Origin: Grammothele lineata
Lineage: Eukaryota; Basidiomycota; Agaricomycetes; Polyporales; Polyporaceae
DNA length: 64,000 nucleotides
Direction: 5' to 3'
Assembly: GCA_002150815.3 (NCBI GenBank)
Contig: NDFF03000001.1
Span: 124,001-188,000, forward strand
Both the position numbers and the translations under genes were made by a program. The notes below the pieces were generated by a model that made no database searches, was not told the DNA's origin, and saw only the letters and a list, made by a program, of their open reading frames with translations. The first letter of the stretch is position 1. Every line of letters begins with the position of its first letter. Below are positions 1 to 13,460 of this stretch, in pieces.

Positions 1-1998
1 GCTGGTGGGAGTCGCAGATTGATGTGCACCAGGGTATCACCGGTCCACCGTGTTGTCCAAGCGTGCTGAATTCTTCGCGCTGACGAGTATCGGCTTCCTG
101 GGATTGCGCCTACACCGAAATCTGAAGTCTGTCACTGACTTTGACACGTTCGACCCAGTGGAAAGTTTGGAGCGCCTTGCGACAATTTTGCAGAGCAGAG
201 AGCGTTCGGACTGAATATCGGCTGCCTCATTCGACTATCGGTGGTCCACAAGCTTGCCGAGATCGGGCGCCAATCGAGCGGACAATGGGCGGCGGACGGG
301 ACTGTCAGGACATTGGACGCCTGGTTCCGACGCCAACCACGACGTGTCCTTGGTTCGAACTCTGCATCCGTCTGCAGCGCGACCTGAACTCGAACGCTGG
401 TGTCCGCTGTCAAGTACACAGCGAGGCGCTGCGATGAGCGCACAAGGTTCTATCTTTGCGCGATCCGCCGTGCTAGGACCGCGGGTTGGCGTGGCGGGGA
501 ACCGGCGGCGCGTCGCAGCAGCAACTGCTTAACCAGATGCCAGGTGAGTGCCAGGGTTGCTTCGATTGTCGTTAGGGCGGGCCTTTGCGGACGCGGGCCG
601 CGCGCGCTCTCGAGCGCAGACGGCTCGGACTGGTCGAGTGCCGCAGGTCGCAGGGCCGACGCCCCCGGACGTCGCGAATGCGCGGCTCCCGAACCTACAT
701 AGGGTTCGGGCGAGAGATGGCGCGCCGCTATGTCCGGGCCCGCGCGTGCTCGGGGGGCCGCGGGCGGAACGGAGCGACGAGGAAGTTGGGACAAGGAGAC
801 GAAGACTGGAGGTAGGGCGCAGGAAGAATGGGGCGCAATCGGGGTCCGGGATCGCGAGGACTGGAGGGCGCGAGCGACTCCATGGAGCTTGTTGGCGGAG
901 TCTGGTCAGGGAGAATTGGCGGCAGAAGCTGGGTGCGGAGACGAGGGTTCGAAGAGGATCTCGTGGGCCGGGACGGACGCCGGACGGACGTCGGCGGACG
1001 CTGGGGCGGGCATAGCCAGGCTGAGGGGGGCCGCGGGGGAGGGACATGGACGAGAGGGGCGGAGGATGCGGACAGGACGCGTGGAGGCGGGTGCGCAGGC
1101 CGGCGGGAGAGTCGCAGGATGGGGTCCTGACCCGCGAGGCCGGTGGCGAAGAAGAACGGGCCAGCGTCAGAAGCGCACGGCACGGCGCGGACGCTGTCGC
1201 CCAGATGGCACCGTGGCAGTCGCACGTCCCTCGACATCCCTGCACGCCCTCCTCCACTCTCGGCGGACGCCCGCGGTGGGACCGCGCGCTATGTATGATG
1301 GAGCGCGACATACTTGTGGCGCGGCAGCCCCTGGCAGGATGCACGGTCCTGCATGGGCAGCCTTGTGCAGCCTGAGGCCGCGGGCATGCGCCGTGCCCGC
1401 CTCGAGGGCCGAGGGAGCCAGAGGGAGCAGAGGCAAAGCAGAGACTCTGGGATCGCGCTTCGAGTTCGGAATGTACTTGGGACACGCACGGCGGGCGGTG
1501 AAGATCCACAGGGCGGATTCGAGAAGTCGGGAACGTTGTTGATTGCGTTCGTGTGCGCTCGGACGAGCCAATTGCGGCGGAGGGCCTGGAGGAGGGCGGG
1601 CACGGAGGAAAGGCGTTGTCCAGGCTCGACGAGGCTTAACCGCATCCGGCCCATCGCCCCGCCATGCCCAGTCGCGGCGCGAGTCCGAGGCCGTGCGCTC
1701 TGCCACGGATCCGCCGACCACCGTGCCAGCGTCCGCGCCTCGACTGCCGTTGCTCGACCTCGGGTCGCCGTCGGGCGGCCTTACTGCCATTTGAGACCGT
1801 CCAGGACGTCGTCCTGGAGGCCCACGCCGCGAGGACGGCACAAGGGGCGCAGGCGAGACTCGTCCAGTGATTGCCGCGTGAGCGACTGACTGGCGGCGGT
1901 TGAGGAAGCAAGACAAGTCCTCCCACACTCCGCTCCCTCTTCTCTCCCACCTCGACCGTCCTCCGTCCCCGCCCTCCTCTCTCTCCGCACCGTCTGTC
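1..1998. other. GC-rich stretch without a recognisable gene
   Basis: Very GC-rich, with a purine-rich + strand between about 700 and 1150. Long open frames occur in several overlapping frames on both strands, as expected from base composition alone. None gives a recognisable protein or a consistent exon chain. The last 150 bases are pyrimidine-rich and are probably the promoter and 5' leader of the GID4-like gene. Confidence 0.5.
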
Positions 1999-3672
1999 AT
2001 GCCTGCCGAGCACGCCGTCCCCCCGCCACACGACCATGCCCAACAGGACCCCCCGCAGGCTCAGATCAAGCTCTGTTTCGCCTGCAAGTGTCCCGTCCCT
2101 ACCGACGCCCCCGCCCCGCCCTTCGTACCCGACGCCGTCAGCCCTCCACTTCTCGACGCAAGTCTAGTCTGTGCGTCATGTCGATCTCGCCTCGCACCAC
2201 CCGCCAGGGATGGTCCGTTTGCCGAGTACGAGCGCGAGCTTCTCAGACGCGCCGCATCACTCCAGCCTGCAGACAACGAGGCTGCCGCGCCTGTCCATGA
2301 CCATGAAGAACCACCCGCCGACCCGCCAACTCCTCCCGCTATCGAACCTAGTTTGCAGGATATAGCCATGGACATGCCCGTCAAGTCGCCTCGTACCCCT
2401 AATGCTCCTGCTCTCGAGCACCGGAGCCCTTCCTCTTCCTCCTCCTTCTCCTACCTCCTCCGCGCCTCTTCGCCTCTGTTCCCCCTTTCGCGCCCCACTC
2501 TTAGCCCCATCGACACGGGCAGCTCTTCCTCCAAAGCGCCGGCCGCACAACGAACGGAGCTCGCTGCTGCGCCCTCTTTACAGGGATACCGCCAGAAACC
2601 ATACACCGCCTCTTCCTCCACTACTCCCGACCCACTCATCGACATCACCCGCTTGCGTGTTCGCTCGCAGGGACACCATTGCCTTTATCCCGGGGCCACG
2701 TTCAAGGGCACTCAGAAGAGCGGTCGGAATAGCTACGACGTTAACGTTACCATCGTGGTACGTGCTATGATCCCATATTCTCGGCGTCACGGTGAGCCTT
2801 TGTCGTTGATATCGCTCCGCAATAGGATGTCGACTTTTCCTCGTCGCACTTGTGCGGGTACTTGCGCATCCGCGGTCTCACCGATGACTGGCCCGAGCTC
2901 ACCACCTACTTCGACGCCGAGATAATTGGGAGTCGTTATGGCTTTCTGACCCGCAACTGGGGCGCAACGGAGCAGGAGGACATGGTCCATTGGGCACGGT
3001 TTCCTGCATTCCGACATGTGAGGAATGATCTCAAGAAGCCGCATCTCACCGTGGCCGACGCGCTGCATCGTGGGGCGGTGTTCATGCGCTGGAAGGAGAA
3101 ATTCTTGGTGCCGGACCATCGTGTGCAGGATATCAACGGTGCCAGCTTTGCAGGTACGTGACATCACCTATCCTGATTTATACCTAGCATGCCTCCTCGT
3201 ATCTGCGTGGATATGCACAGGGCGGGGTGGTCCTTGAGTGATGATCGGGCTAGATTGCTGATTATACTCTTCGTTCGGCAATCACAGGCTTCTACTACGT
3301 GTGTGTAGACTTCAATCCGCAGCAGTCTGGTGCCATGCAGCTGCCGTCTCCTGTGGACGGCGGGGAACTCTCTCCAACGACCTTGACGATGCCCACGAAT
3401 CCTGCCACGAAACATGATACCCCATCCCGTTCGGGCCGTACCCCAGTTAATCACGGTGGCCGGAGAGCTGGCCGATCCGCGTCGCGGGGTTGCCCGTCGA
3501 ACGTTGCGACGATGAGCGGCTTTTACTTTCACCAGAACTCCGAACCGTAAGTGTGTTCAGTGAACCTTGTCATCAACAAGTTCTTATGAGTACGTCGCCG
3601 AATCGCAGGTATCAACAACTGTCTCTGGATCATGTTCCCGAACACACAAGCTCGTGCTTCGAGTTCCGATGA
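1999..3672 (+). CDS. GID4: GID4/Vid24-family substrate receptor of the GID/CTLH E3 ligase
   Basis: Four exons, 1999-2757, 2826-3153, 3288-3546 and 3609-3672, give 469 aa. The N-terminal half (about 1-225) is Pro/Ser/Ala-rich and looks disordered, apart from two CxxC pairs near the start. The C-terminal half is the Vid24/GID4 beta-barrel: LYPG, a YDV strand, HLCGYLRIRGLT, the HWARFP region, FMRWKEKFLVPDH, DINGASFAGFYY and a terminal CFEFR all match the family. In yeast and animals GID4 binds N-terminal proline degrons and hands substrates to the GID/CTLH ubiquitin ligase that removes gluconeogenic enzymes. A Ser/Arg-rich insertion of about 55 aa separates two late strands. The start is the ATG closing the pyrimidine-rich leader; the frame is open further upstream, so a longer N terminus is not excluded. 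Confidence 0.93.
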
Positions 3673-4401
3673 TTTGCAAGCCATTAGCTCACCGCATACC
3701 ACGTCTCGAGGGGCAGTTTTTTGATCAGCAAAAGCTGTCCTTGCCCCATTCATAGGCCAGCATTCTCCGGACGGAGCACGCTAATGTGGTTGAGGCCGCC
3801 CCCATCTACTTTACATGTCTCACAGCGGTGGCCGCCGTTTTACGTGTCGCGGTGTCGCCATTTCCGTGTTACCTATACTCTGCGCTGCATCTATTGAAAT
3901 CATCCTGGACCTGCTCGCTCTACGCCCTCACTCAACTCACCGTGTTCCCCTCCTCGCGTTGACACCCCCGATCATACCAGTTGCATTAGTTGTTTTGTAC
4001 TATGTTCCCGCTAGCGCTCGTGCGTCGGTAGTCCCTGCATCGTTGTTGTACGACTCTGCCAATCCATATCTGTAAGTATGGTTTGATTGCGGACAACAGC
4101 AGCGGCATTGCATGCCCTTCCTTAGCTTTTTGAGTGAGTTTGAGTATGGTCATGAGCCCTGCGGGCGTCGGGTAGACCGGAGTAGCCGAGGTCGGCTGGC
4201 CCTCTGAGCGCTGCGGGGGCCGCTGGACGAGCCAAAACAAGGAAGCGATCCAGACGCTCGTTGTCGGGCGCCTGTTCACGAGAGTCGAGAGCGTCGTCCC
4301 TCGCCTCCCGCCCGTCGGTTGTCCTCCCATCCTCGACGCCGCCCTCTCCGCCCTCCCCTCCTTCCTCCCCCTTCGGGTCTCTCCTCTCCTCGCCCTCCCC
4401 C
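3673..4401. other. Intergenic spacer between GID4-like and casein kinase genes
   Basis: Probable 3' end of the GID4-like gene followed by a C/T-rich leader (about 4310-4400) before the kinase ATG. An 86-codon open frame at 3815-4075 has no family features. No RNA gene seen. Confidence 0.5.
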
Positions 4402-6617
4402 ATGGCGTCCCACAGCTCCTCCTCGAACAACAATGTGGTCGGTGCTCATTACCGCGTGGGGAAGAAGATCGGTGAGGGCTCGTTCGGCGTTATCTTCGAA
4501 GGTGCGTCCTCTCTCTTCCCCGGCGGTGTGCACTGGTGTGTGCCTCCGGCGTACGGGCAGGCTTCGACGGTGAAAACTAACCGGAGCCCCGCGCTGCTCG
4601 CCCGCAGGCACGAACCTCCTCAACTCTCAGACGGTCGCCATCAAATTCGTACGTCCATGCCTCCCTGTCTGCCCTCCCGCGTGGAGCGTCTGTCTTCTGT
4701 GCTGACTTTCATTACCTGTCATTCGTCCTTGGTCGCCACTCCACCGTGCATCGTCGTTGGAAATCTCGCCTTTGCTTGTCATCGTCACGTTCGCGCATAC
4801 AGGAACCCCGCAAGGCAGAGGCGCCCCAGTTGCGCGATGAGTGTCGCTCGTATCGCATTCTGGCCGGCTGTCGTTAGTGTCCTTCTCTTCTGGCTTCATG
4901 GCTTCCAGTTTTGACGACTCGAATCCCTTCTCAAACGTCTCCGCATCTCCCAGCCGGCATTCCCCAGATCTACCACTTCGGCCAGGAGGGTCTGCACAAC
5001 ATCCTCGTCATCGATCTTCTCGGGCCCAGCTTGGAAGACTTGTTCGACATGTGCGGGCGGAAGTTCTCGATCAAAACGGTCTGTATGGCGGCGAGGCAGA
5101 TGGTGCGTGGCGTGTCACCATTGCACTCTGCAGAGTTTGACGAAGCACCTGAATCCGCATATATGTGCCGTTTCCATGCGCCCACAGCTTACCCGTATTC
5201 AAACCGTGCACGAGAAGAATCTGATTTACCGCGACATCAAGCCGGACAACTTTCTCATCGGCCGTCCTGGTACCAAGAACGCTAACGGTACGTTCTTTTT
5301 GACCTGTGTATTAGAAGAGGACGTCAATCAACTCTGCACGCGAACAGTAATTCATGTCGTCGATTTCGGTATGGCCAAGCAGTACCGCGACCCCAAGACG
5401 AAACAGCACATCCCCTACCGGGAACGAAAGAGCCTGAGCGGAACGGCGCGGTACATGAGCATTAACACACATTTAGGTCGTGGTATGTTTTACATCCATT
5501 TCTCCCTACAGGCAACGTATAGATCGTTCATTCCATCTGGCATATAGAGCAGTCACGGAGAGATGATCTCGAATCTCTCGGTCACGTCTTCATGTACTTC
5601 TTACGCGGGAGTCTGCCATGGCAAGGCCTCAAGGCCGCAACGAACAAGCAGAAGTACGAGAAGATTGGCGAGAAGAAGCAGACAACGCCGATCAAAGAGC
5701 TCTGCGAGGGTTTCCCCGGTGCGTCAACCAATCACTGCGCCCTGTAGCCCCGGACTAATGAACTTCATCGTAGAGGAGTTCAGTATATATCTGAATTATG
5801 TCCGGAAACTTGGGTTTGAAGAGACGCCTGATTACGACTTCCTTCGAGAGCTATTCGCCAAGGTTCTCAAGAACAACGGCGATATCGAAGACGGTGTTTA
5901 CGACTGGAATCTCCTGAACGGTGAGTCACATGCGTTTGTCTCACGAACGTGCGCCGAAGCTAAACTTGCTTGTTGCGACCAGGTGGAAGGGGCTGGGAAG
6001 CGTCTATGGTATGTATTGTCCCTGTTCACGGGGAGGACCTAGCCAAGCTGAACTCTGTGCCTCTTACCCACCAGGGGCAAAACCAGATTCTCGCACAAAT
6101 ACAGAACGCTCCTCAACCGGGTGCGCAGTACGATCGGCGACGAGACGACCGTCCGCTCCGGGACGAGCGTCGACGCGCATCTCAGGCAGGGAACCCTGTC
6201 GTACCTCCTTCGCCCGCCCTCGTCCGTGCCGGCTCCAAGACACGCCATCCCGCAAACCTCTCGCCCGGCATGGTGGGTATGCCTGGGCAGGTCACGCCCA
6301 TGTCCAACGAAGCCCAAGTCGGGATGCCGATCTCATCCTCGCGCCGAATGAGCCAGCACCAGGCGAGCGCGCAGCACCCGTATGCCACTGTGGGCTACGA
6401 CACGTACGGCCGCGACGAGTACTCAGCGACGCAGCAGCCGTACGGCCGTGCGTCGCCCATGGTCCCCAGCGTCGGCGCCGCGCCACCCGCCCTGAGCAAT
6501 GTTCGTGCGATGGGTGGCGAGGTTGGAGTTGCGAACGGTGGGGAGTACCACGGACAGCAAGAGCCTGAGCCGCAGCCAAATTCTCTGTGGAAGATCCTTA
6601 CCTGCCGGTGTGGATGA
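4402..6617 (+). CDS. Membrane-associated casein kinase I (YCK/CCK1 type)
   Basis: Ten exons (4402-4501, 4608-4648, 4803-4872, 4954-5102, 5188-5287, 5348-5482, 5548-5718, 5774-5920, 5983-6008, 6075-6617) encode 493 aa. The kinase domain has the CK1 hallmarks: [11 protein letters not shown] glycine loop, VAIKF lysine strand, [12 protein letters not shown] catalytic loop, DFG in [10 protein letters not shown], and the CK1-specific segment [15 protein letters not shown] in place of APE. About 180 residues of Gln/Ser/Pro-rich tail follow, ending in CRCG. Yeast Yck1/2 are palmitoylated on C-terminal cysteines, so membrane tethering at this tail is a likely inference. CK1 of this type acts in endocytosis, nutrient sensing and cell polarity. 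Exon 9 is only 26 nt. Confidence 0.95.
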
Positions 6618-7352
6618 GCTCCCGCTTCGCCGGTTTCTGTCCCGCCCGCTCGCTGGGTCGCCGTTCACTGCGCCGTCGGTCCGTCCCCTCGTTATGCCGT
6701 CCTGTCGTTCATGTCCCTTCTCTCCTGCTGGCTGGATTTTGGTCTCGGGCTTGGTTTATGGTTGTTGTTCTCGGTTGTTATCTGTCCATCTCTCTCGTCT
6801 CCCACTCATTTTCGAATATTCCCCCACTGCTGTCCACGTTCAATCATTGATACCTGCTCGCATTACTTTCTCATGTTGTCGGTCTGCGCGTTCTCTGCCC
6901 GTCCGCCCCCACCACATCATCACTATCCCCTTCTCTACCTCTACCCCCTCACGCGCGTACCCACTTTTCCCCTGCCGTTTCGCGCCTATGATTACAGTTC
7001 TGCATAATTTGCTAATACACCGCCGACGATACTATCTCTTCATTACGGGTACGGAGGTCCGGATGGTGGCAGTAGTACACAGATCTGACAATCCACACGA
7101 ATGTTTACGCTCGAGCGATTCTTTGTTGATACAAGAAATGTCTCCTCAACGGGAGAGCTAGGTGTCTGGAGAGATAGAAGGAACAAGTGTGTGGGTTGAC
7201 TACGCTACTTAGACGAGACGGTTAGATCGAGCAAGAGTCACTGCCGGAGGACGTGCTTGCGTTTGGGCGTCCGGATAATATCCTCCGAGTGACCGTGAGT
7301 TGTCTGCGAGCGGTCTGGGGTATGTCCTTCGTGAAGATCTGAAAAGATTTAT
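6618..7352. other. Intergenic region between two converging genes
   Basis: 3' flanks of the kinase (+) and the JmjC gene (-). C/T-rich, becoming AT-richer, with no coding signature. Confidence 0.5.
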
Positions 7353-10300
7353 TTATTTAGTAAAGGGCGTCAAGAACTCGATGGGGGAGGGAGGCGAACC
7401 TGGCAGCGAACTCTGCTGGATGTCAGATTGTGAGGGGTGTAGTTGAGCGAAGGAACTCTCTTGAATCTCGGACGGCGGGTGCTGGAGCTCTAGTAGCTTA
7501 TGGTCGGACGAGAAGCTATCAATGGGAGAGTCCGTCCCGGAGCTCGCGCGCTCCGTGTCGTTATCGTTGCCCCGGTCGTGCCGCTTGCGGCCATCCCGAC
7601 GTTCGCGTTCACGTCGATCTCTGTCCTGTTTACGTTCTTCGCGTTCGTAGTCACGTCGACCACGTGAGCGAGAACGGGAGCGGTGACGGTCGCGGTACCG
7701 ATTATGGTCATGGCTGTAATCGCGATCGCGGTGGTGGTTGTGTTCAGAGCGCCCGTTGCCTGCCCGGCCGTCGACTGGGTCCGTCGCGACACTCCATGAC
7801 TCGATGGCGGAAGAGCTGGGTTCCGGCGATCGGTGCGACTCCCGGTGAGAATGACCTGCTACTGATGGTACCACAGAGGTGAGTGACCACCAGCTGGGAG
7901 GAAACGAGATGAAATACGAGCGGCTTACCAAGAGAGCTATCCGTTTTACCTCTCACATGTCCCTTGCCGTAATTGGTACTAGGGCGGTGGTCTCGATATG
8001 ATTCAGGAGAACGCAGGTTGAAGTTGCTTGAGTCCTCGTATGCTTGGCCAGAGTGTGTATACCCTTGGCCGTTGGTGGGTCCTTGACATGCCCATCCCAA
8101 CGCATCGCGGGGGATGCTGTCTTGCCAGTAGTGATGACCCGACGGCGGCCCATTCCCGTTACGTCCATGCTGGTGGCCATGTTGGGGAGGCAATGAGGGC
8201 CGGGAAATGCCACGACCCCGAGGTCCAGATTGGACCAATTGACCATTGCTTCCATGGCCCCCATGAACATTTAGGCCATCGAAACCGTCAAGGCGAAACT
8301 GGGCACAGGTGAACGACGATGTGAGATGTGAGGAGCTATGCATACCTGATTGTCATCCGCTATCATCGGGCCATAACTCCCGGTGGATATTGGATTAAGG
8401 GGTCGCATTTCAGTGAGGGTGGTCTGCTGAGAGAGCACATATTTCTTGCTGACGTTTTCGATCGCGTTCTCTACCATCTGCTCGATGGAGCGTTTGACAT
8501 GTACCATGCGAGAAGATAGACCTTCGTCGAGCTTGCTCAATAACAGCTCCTGGAGGGCCTCCGGTTTGTCGATAAGCTTCAGACGGTTCTCGTGATCGCG
8601 CACGGTGCTTGCTGCCTCGGCTTGACGCGAACGAGTCTCGTGGGAGGTATTCTGCAGTGATTCATATAACGCCTTCAGCTCTTTGAGGGAATGTTCGTTC
8701 GCGTCGACTCGCTTCCTGAGCTCTGCTTCACGGCGTTCAGCCTTGGCAAGCTCGGATCGAAGTGTCTCGTTTTCCTTGCGAAGGTCTGCAGCTTCGTTCT
8801 TTGACACACTCTTTGCGTCTTCGACCTGAAGCCGCATGTCCGAGTAGTCTCGTTTGAGGGTCTTCACGTCATCCATGACAGGGCAAGGCGGCGCAGCAGG
8901 AACGATAGTAGTAATGAAGTTCCGAAGAGTGGTTCCCAGAGTCCTATCAAAATCTTGTCCGTGGAGCGCTGCGCCCGCGATGCCGGGGACCATGGAGCCG
9001 TTGGGACCAGGTACAGTGACTGCGGCAGACAGTGCGGTAGAAGCAGGTGCTGGTGCCGTGGGAAGGACGAGGTCCTCGACAACCGCAGGCGGCCCCGCCC
9101 TGATGTTGACCTGGCGCACTGGGGAAGAGTTCACTTCCAAGCCAATGTGCTCATCGACCACCTCATGTCGAGCCCTCTTTGTCTCCTTCCTAGTCTTCTC
9201 TTGCGTCTGGGACGCTCGAATGCGTGTAATGTGCTCATTATATTCGGAGACAAGCACGCCTGGAGGCCTGCGTGATCGCTTGCGTTTTTGCGGTCTCGAC
9301 GCCGCAAGGCCTGCAGAGACAGCGGGAACACTCAGATGCGCAACGGGAGGTTGAGCCGGCAAATGTGTAGCCGGTAGTCGAGGTGCACCTATCTTCTTAG
9401 GCCTAGGAATGGGGCGAGGATCTGATCGAGCAGAAGGGTCGTCGGTCAGGCGGTCGTGCGAACTGGAACCGGACGCCAATGGATAAGCTGATTGAGCTTT
9501 CGAAATCCGAGTCTTGACGGGCCGGGCTGGTGGAGGGTTGTGCTCGCCTTCGGAGTCGGACGACGCAATGCGGCGAAGTTGCGCACGCTTCGACTCTCGG
9601 GTGTCGAGGACCATTTGCGAGAACACCGGCGCTCTACCCGTGTGGGCCTGGGTGATAGCGGACGCGAGCTGTTCACCATATGAGCCCATTAGAGCCGGGT
9701 CTTCGTCGTCATCTGCCAAGAAGGGCTGTTGCAGTCTGGATCAGCATCAAGTAAAGAAATTAGCTTGAAAAAATTCGCACCATTGAACTAACTTGACTCC
9801 TTGCTTTGCCTTTCCGGCTAGTTGCAGCACGGTCAGCGTCCTCTTCGGCCGGGCGCGTCCTCTTCCGAGGCGGCTCTGAATCGCCCAGAGAAGATCCTAC
9901 GGAGCGTTTTCGAGAAACCCGAGGCACAAGGACAAAGAAGGGCTGTTCAGCAGCTGCTGTCGAAAGCCGTGGGGGCGTAGACTGATTACGCGGAGAAGCG
10001 GACCCGGACGACAACGAAATGACGTCGTCTTGAACATTTCGCCCATCCTGGCCGTCGCCGGAGATGGTGGGATGGGCGGGATGTGGGGAACTCGGCGGCC
10101 GGATGCCGCCGTCGCCGTCACTGGAGAGTTGGGAGAGCGGCGAATCATCAAACGTAGCCACGTGCGAGTGTGGCAGCGTCGAGGGCGTAGTGTGCGCCTC
10201 ACGTGTCGTAGCATGTCGTGGGCGGGGGGTGGCTATAGATATCGAGGGATGCTCATCCTCGAACAATGCTGTCCGTCTTGCCCGTCCCGCGTCACTATGC

Positions 10301-12884
10301 CGCTGGTCCGGAGAAGTGCGGGAGGATTCGCGGTCGTACCAGCCTAATTGTAGGTTCCGGTGGCCGGGCTTGCACTGCGGGAAGCTTAGAGCCGCGACAA
10401 CCATCCTATCTGGGGCCCGAGGGTAGTCCAGCAGGGCAAAGAGTCGTGGTGAATATGCCTTCCTTGAAGAGGCGGCAGTCGTATGCAATGAATGAAGACC
10501 ATTCATGCCACTTCTCTCCTTTGCCACAATCGCCGCCGCAGAATGCACACCGCCCTGGAGGAGATGCATGTAACATTTCGCCCGATGGCACGGCGTACAC
10601 AAGATTGTGTGGAAAAAGGGCATATCATGCCCTTTCGAGTCTGCGCCTTTCAGAGCGAGGGGGCATTTTCGGGTGGGTTGCTATATGATGTCGTGTTAAA
10701 GCATCAAGAGGACAAATGCTTGGTGTGACTCACTCGGTCGATATCAACCTTCGCACGCCTGGCATCGTAGAGCAACCACGCCGCATCGAAAGTGTACAGT
10801 ATTGTCTTGGGGTTCAATCCACTGGCACAGGTTGTTCATTTAGAAAACAACATCAAAAGAAAGTCAGCTGTACGTACCGCTTAAGTTGCATCTTCAACGG
10901 TTTGAAATCTTCATTCTCGGTGGCATTCCGTAAGGCCTCTGCAGCATTGTTGCGATCTTGCAAGAGAATTTGGAAGGGTCGACACTGGGCTGGCGTCATA
11001 TCTTCGCAGTCGCATATGCGACCTTCAACATAGCAGCCGGGGCATAGAACCAGCCCGTCTCCAACCATCGGCTTTGAACATTCAAAGCCATCCTTGCATG
11101 TGTGGCACTCGAAAAAACCCTGAAAGATGTCGGCACCACAAAAGTCGCAGGCGAGATAACACGACTCGCGTTCATTACTGTCCTGTGGACGCGAGACGCA
11201 CTGGAGCTTGGCATATTCGGGGGTGTACTCTTCCCACAAGACGGTGTCGAACAACTTGAGAAGAGACGTGAGGTCTTTAACTATCACATCAATTGAGGAT
11301 GGTCGCTTGCGTTGACTAGGTCCTGGCGAGTCTTCGGCGCCGGACGACGGGTAGTCTACAAGGGCCGGTTGCACTCGCTCTCTCTGCGAAGGGGGTTCGG
11401 GTAGCATGATCGAATTGAAGGTGTCCTGTAAATCCCTGGTTCGTTGCAGCAAAGCACGCCACAGCACAGTCTTCACCCGATACTGCTCAGGCCGGCATAC
11501 TCTAATAGATGCGCGTAGCATTAGCGACACAGAACACAGAAGCGAAGAATTGTTCACCTGCGATAGATCAGCAGCTCCGACCGGAGGGCCATCCGGAGGT
11601 TGTCGAGAGTTATCCTTGACCAACTGGCTTTCATGGCCAGACCGCCACGATTCACTACTTGATGGACTCCGCGAGGAGGCACAAGGATGAGATCTCCGAC
11701 CTTCTGTTCCGTGACATAGACAGTGAAAGGTGCGTTAGCAAATTCTTCAACCGTGGTGACGTGGGTCTCCCAGTCTAGCTCTTCCCCAAGTTCAGTGTGG
11801 AAATATTCTGCCACCAGGTGGGCATCGTCCTTGGCCGTCATGAACCAGAAGGACGAACCATCGTCTTCGGAAAAGCACATCAGGTTGTGGCCTGTGGAAG
11901 CGCAGATGTCTTTATGAGCAGCGGTGTATGTATCCCCAATTCCAAGGTAGCACATTAGGGATTCAACCTTCTCCTATAAACAGCACGGTATGTGATTAGC
12001 TCAAATCATCGTCAATGCCTTCTATATGAACGCACCGTTGGATATAGGTGGCAAAGGAGATTATTTGAGCTACTTGGAAGGATACTCTTGGGAAGAGCTC
12101 CTTCCATCCACTCCTTCCAAGAAGGGGGACAATCGGCATCTTTCCAGTATAACCTCTGAGACTCTGGGAAATGCCACAATCGGTTCGACCTCGAAACACG
12201 CGGCGGACCGGCGCGACACTGCTTACCTTCGGGCTGCCAGAATGGCTTCTGCGCACGAGATTCCTCCACAAAATCCTTGAACGTCATGTGGGAGTCCGAG
12301 CGGTTATGCATGTTCCGGACACTGATTTCTATTCAAGCGGAGTGATCAGATACGAGACCCAGTGGAATAGCGAACCACGCACTCTCGCTGCTCATAGAAT
12401 CCAATAAATGTTCCAGACTCAGAATGTCGCCACGCCATTCCGGGCGTTTATGCCAGTCCCCAATGACCAGCGGAACTCCGGACTCTTCGTACTCGTGAAT
12501 GATATCCACTAACTGGGTGGCGTCGTCCACGGCTGACACTTTGCGAACAGGTTCGAACTTGGGGTTGTTATGCAGCAAACTTGGGAGGCTCCAGTCCTTT
12601 GTTGTGATGCGTGGAGTAGGGCTGAAAACAGGGAGCGAGCACGGAGCAGGCGACAAAGGCTCGGGTTTCGGAGAGGTCGATGTTGCAGGGACCATGATGA
12701 TGTCGTCGGGGAGACGGGAAGGGCCAGAGACAGGACTGCCAGCGTCGGATTTGATTGTCGGTAGTTCAACGCGCGACTTGTACGCAGATGTCCTGGGAAG
12801 AGAGATGCGGGCTTGGATGGGACTGGTGGATGCCATACTGGCTTGCACGCGACCTGGAGAGCCGTCGCTCGGCGGAAGCGACAT
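7353..12884 (-). CDS. Large JmjC-domain protein with Cys/His clusters, coiled coil and RS-like tail
   Basis: Ten exons on the minus strand (12884-12383, 12328-12227, 12163-12036, 11973-11558, 11501-10878, 10821-10734, 10680-9781, 9725-8346, 8298-7929, 7861-7353) encode about 1672 aa. A JmjC core lies around residues 125-375. The expected iron ligands are H264 and D266 (in AAHKDICAS) and H348 (in PPRGVHQ), so it looks catalytically complete. It is followed by a Cys/His cluster (CDFCGADIF, CHTC, CPGC, CDCEDM), a second cluster near residue 670 (CTPCHRAKC), a long disordered basic and acidic region, a coiled coil around 1205-1310, a Gly/His-rich segment and an Arg/Asp/His-rich tail near the end. 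JmjC enzymes of this sort are Fe(II)/2-oxoglutarate dioxygenases, often histone demethylases; substrate unknown. The join across exons 7-8 is the least certain, so two genes are possible. Confidence 0.78.
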
Positions 12885-13460
12885 GCAGACTCTGCAGACG
12901 AGACGAGTGACTTGGACTGGCAGACGAGATACACAGAGCGTGTGCGAGAGTAGGGAAAGGAGGAGCGGGCGAGTAATATGGAGACCGAGAGACCGCCGGG
13001 GTATAAAGGAGAGCTGCAGCTATTACCGATCAGCCTAACTCGAAGGAGGGGGATCTGGCGCCCAGACGAGAAACAGGCGGGCCACTATGAGTACTGACTA
13101 GCGCTGACTACTATGGACGCGGTGCCGACGCGGTGCTTGTCGAGTCCACCATGAGGCCTACTTCACGTATGCTGTTCATCCAGCCCCGTTTTCTGCAGAT
13201 CTCAGCTGTTGCCCTTCAAGATGTGGAGGGAACATGCTGGCAGCATCCGAGCTTGGGGTTCACCAGACAGGAGATTGAAATGTCTGCCTTTGCGTGACTT
13301 ATCACGAACGCGTTACATCACGCGCGATCGGGCGATTCGCCAGAGCAGTTCTTCGCTCTGGATCCTGCGTCCGTCCGCATTCGCGTTCCCTGCTTTCCTT
13401 CTTCCTCCGCATCGCATTCCTACCTCCGCGGTCATCCTTGACGCAAGAGCACACGAGGCA
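12885..13460. other. Divergent promoter region, JmjC gene / HEI10-like gene
   Basis: Sits between the 5' ends of two genes read away from each other. A TATAAA at 13002-13007 reads toward the + strand gene but is only about 118 bases from the JmjC start and 455 from the other, so its assignment is open. No other gene seen. Confidence 0.45.

Noticed and set aside
350..375. GGTTCGAAC resembling a tRNA T-loop
   Set aside because: No matching acceptor stem, D-arm or anticodon arm could be paired within 90 bases on either side.
529..1509. 326-codon open frame on the minus strand
   Set aside because: Overlaps other long frames in GC-rich, purine-biased DNA; Arg/Pro/Ser composition typical of anti-sense frames and no motif.
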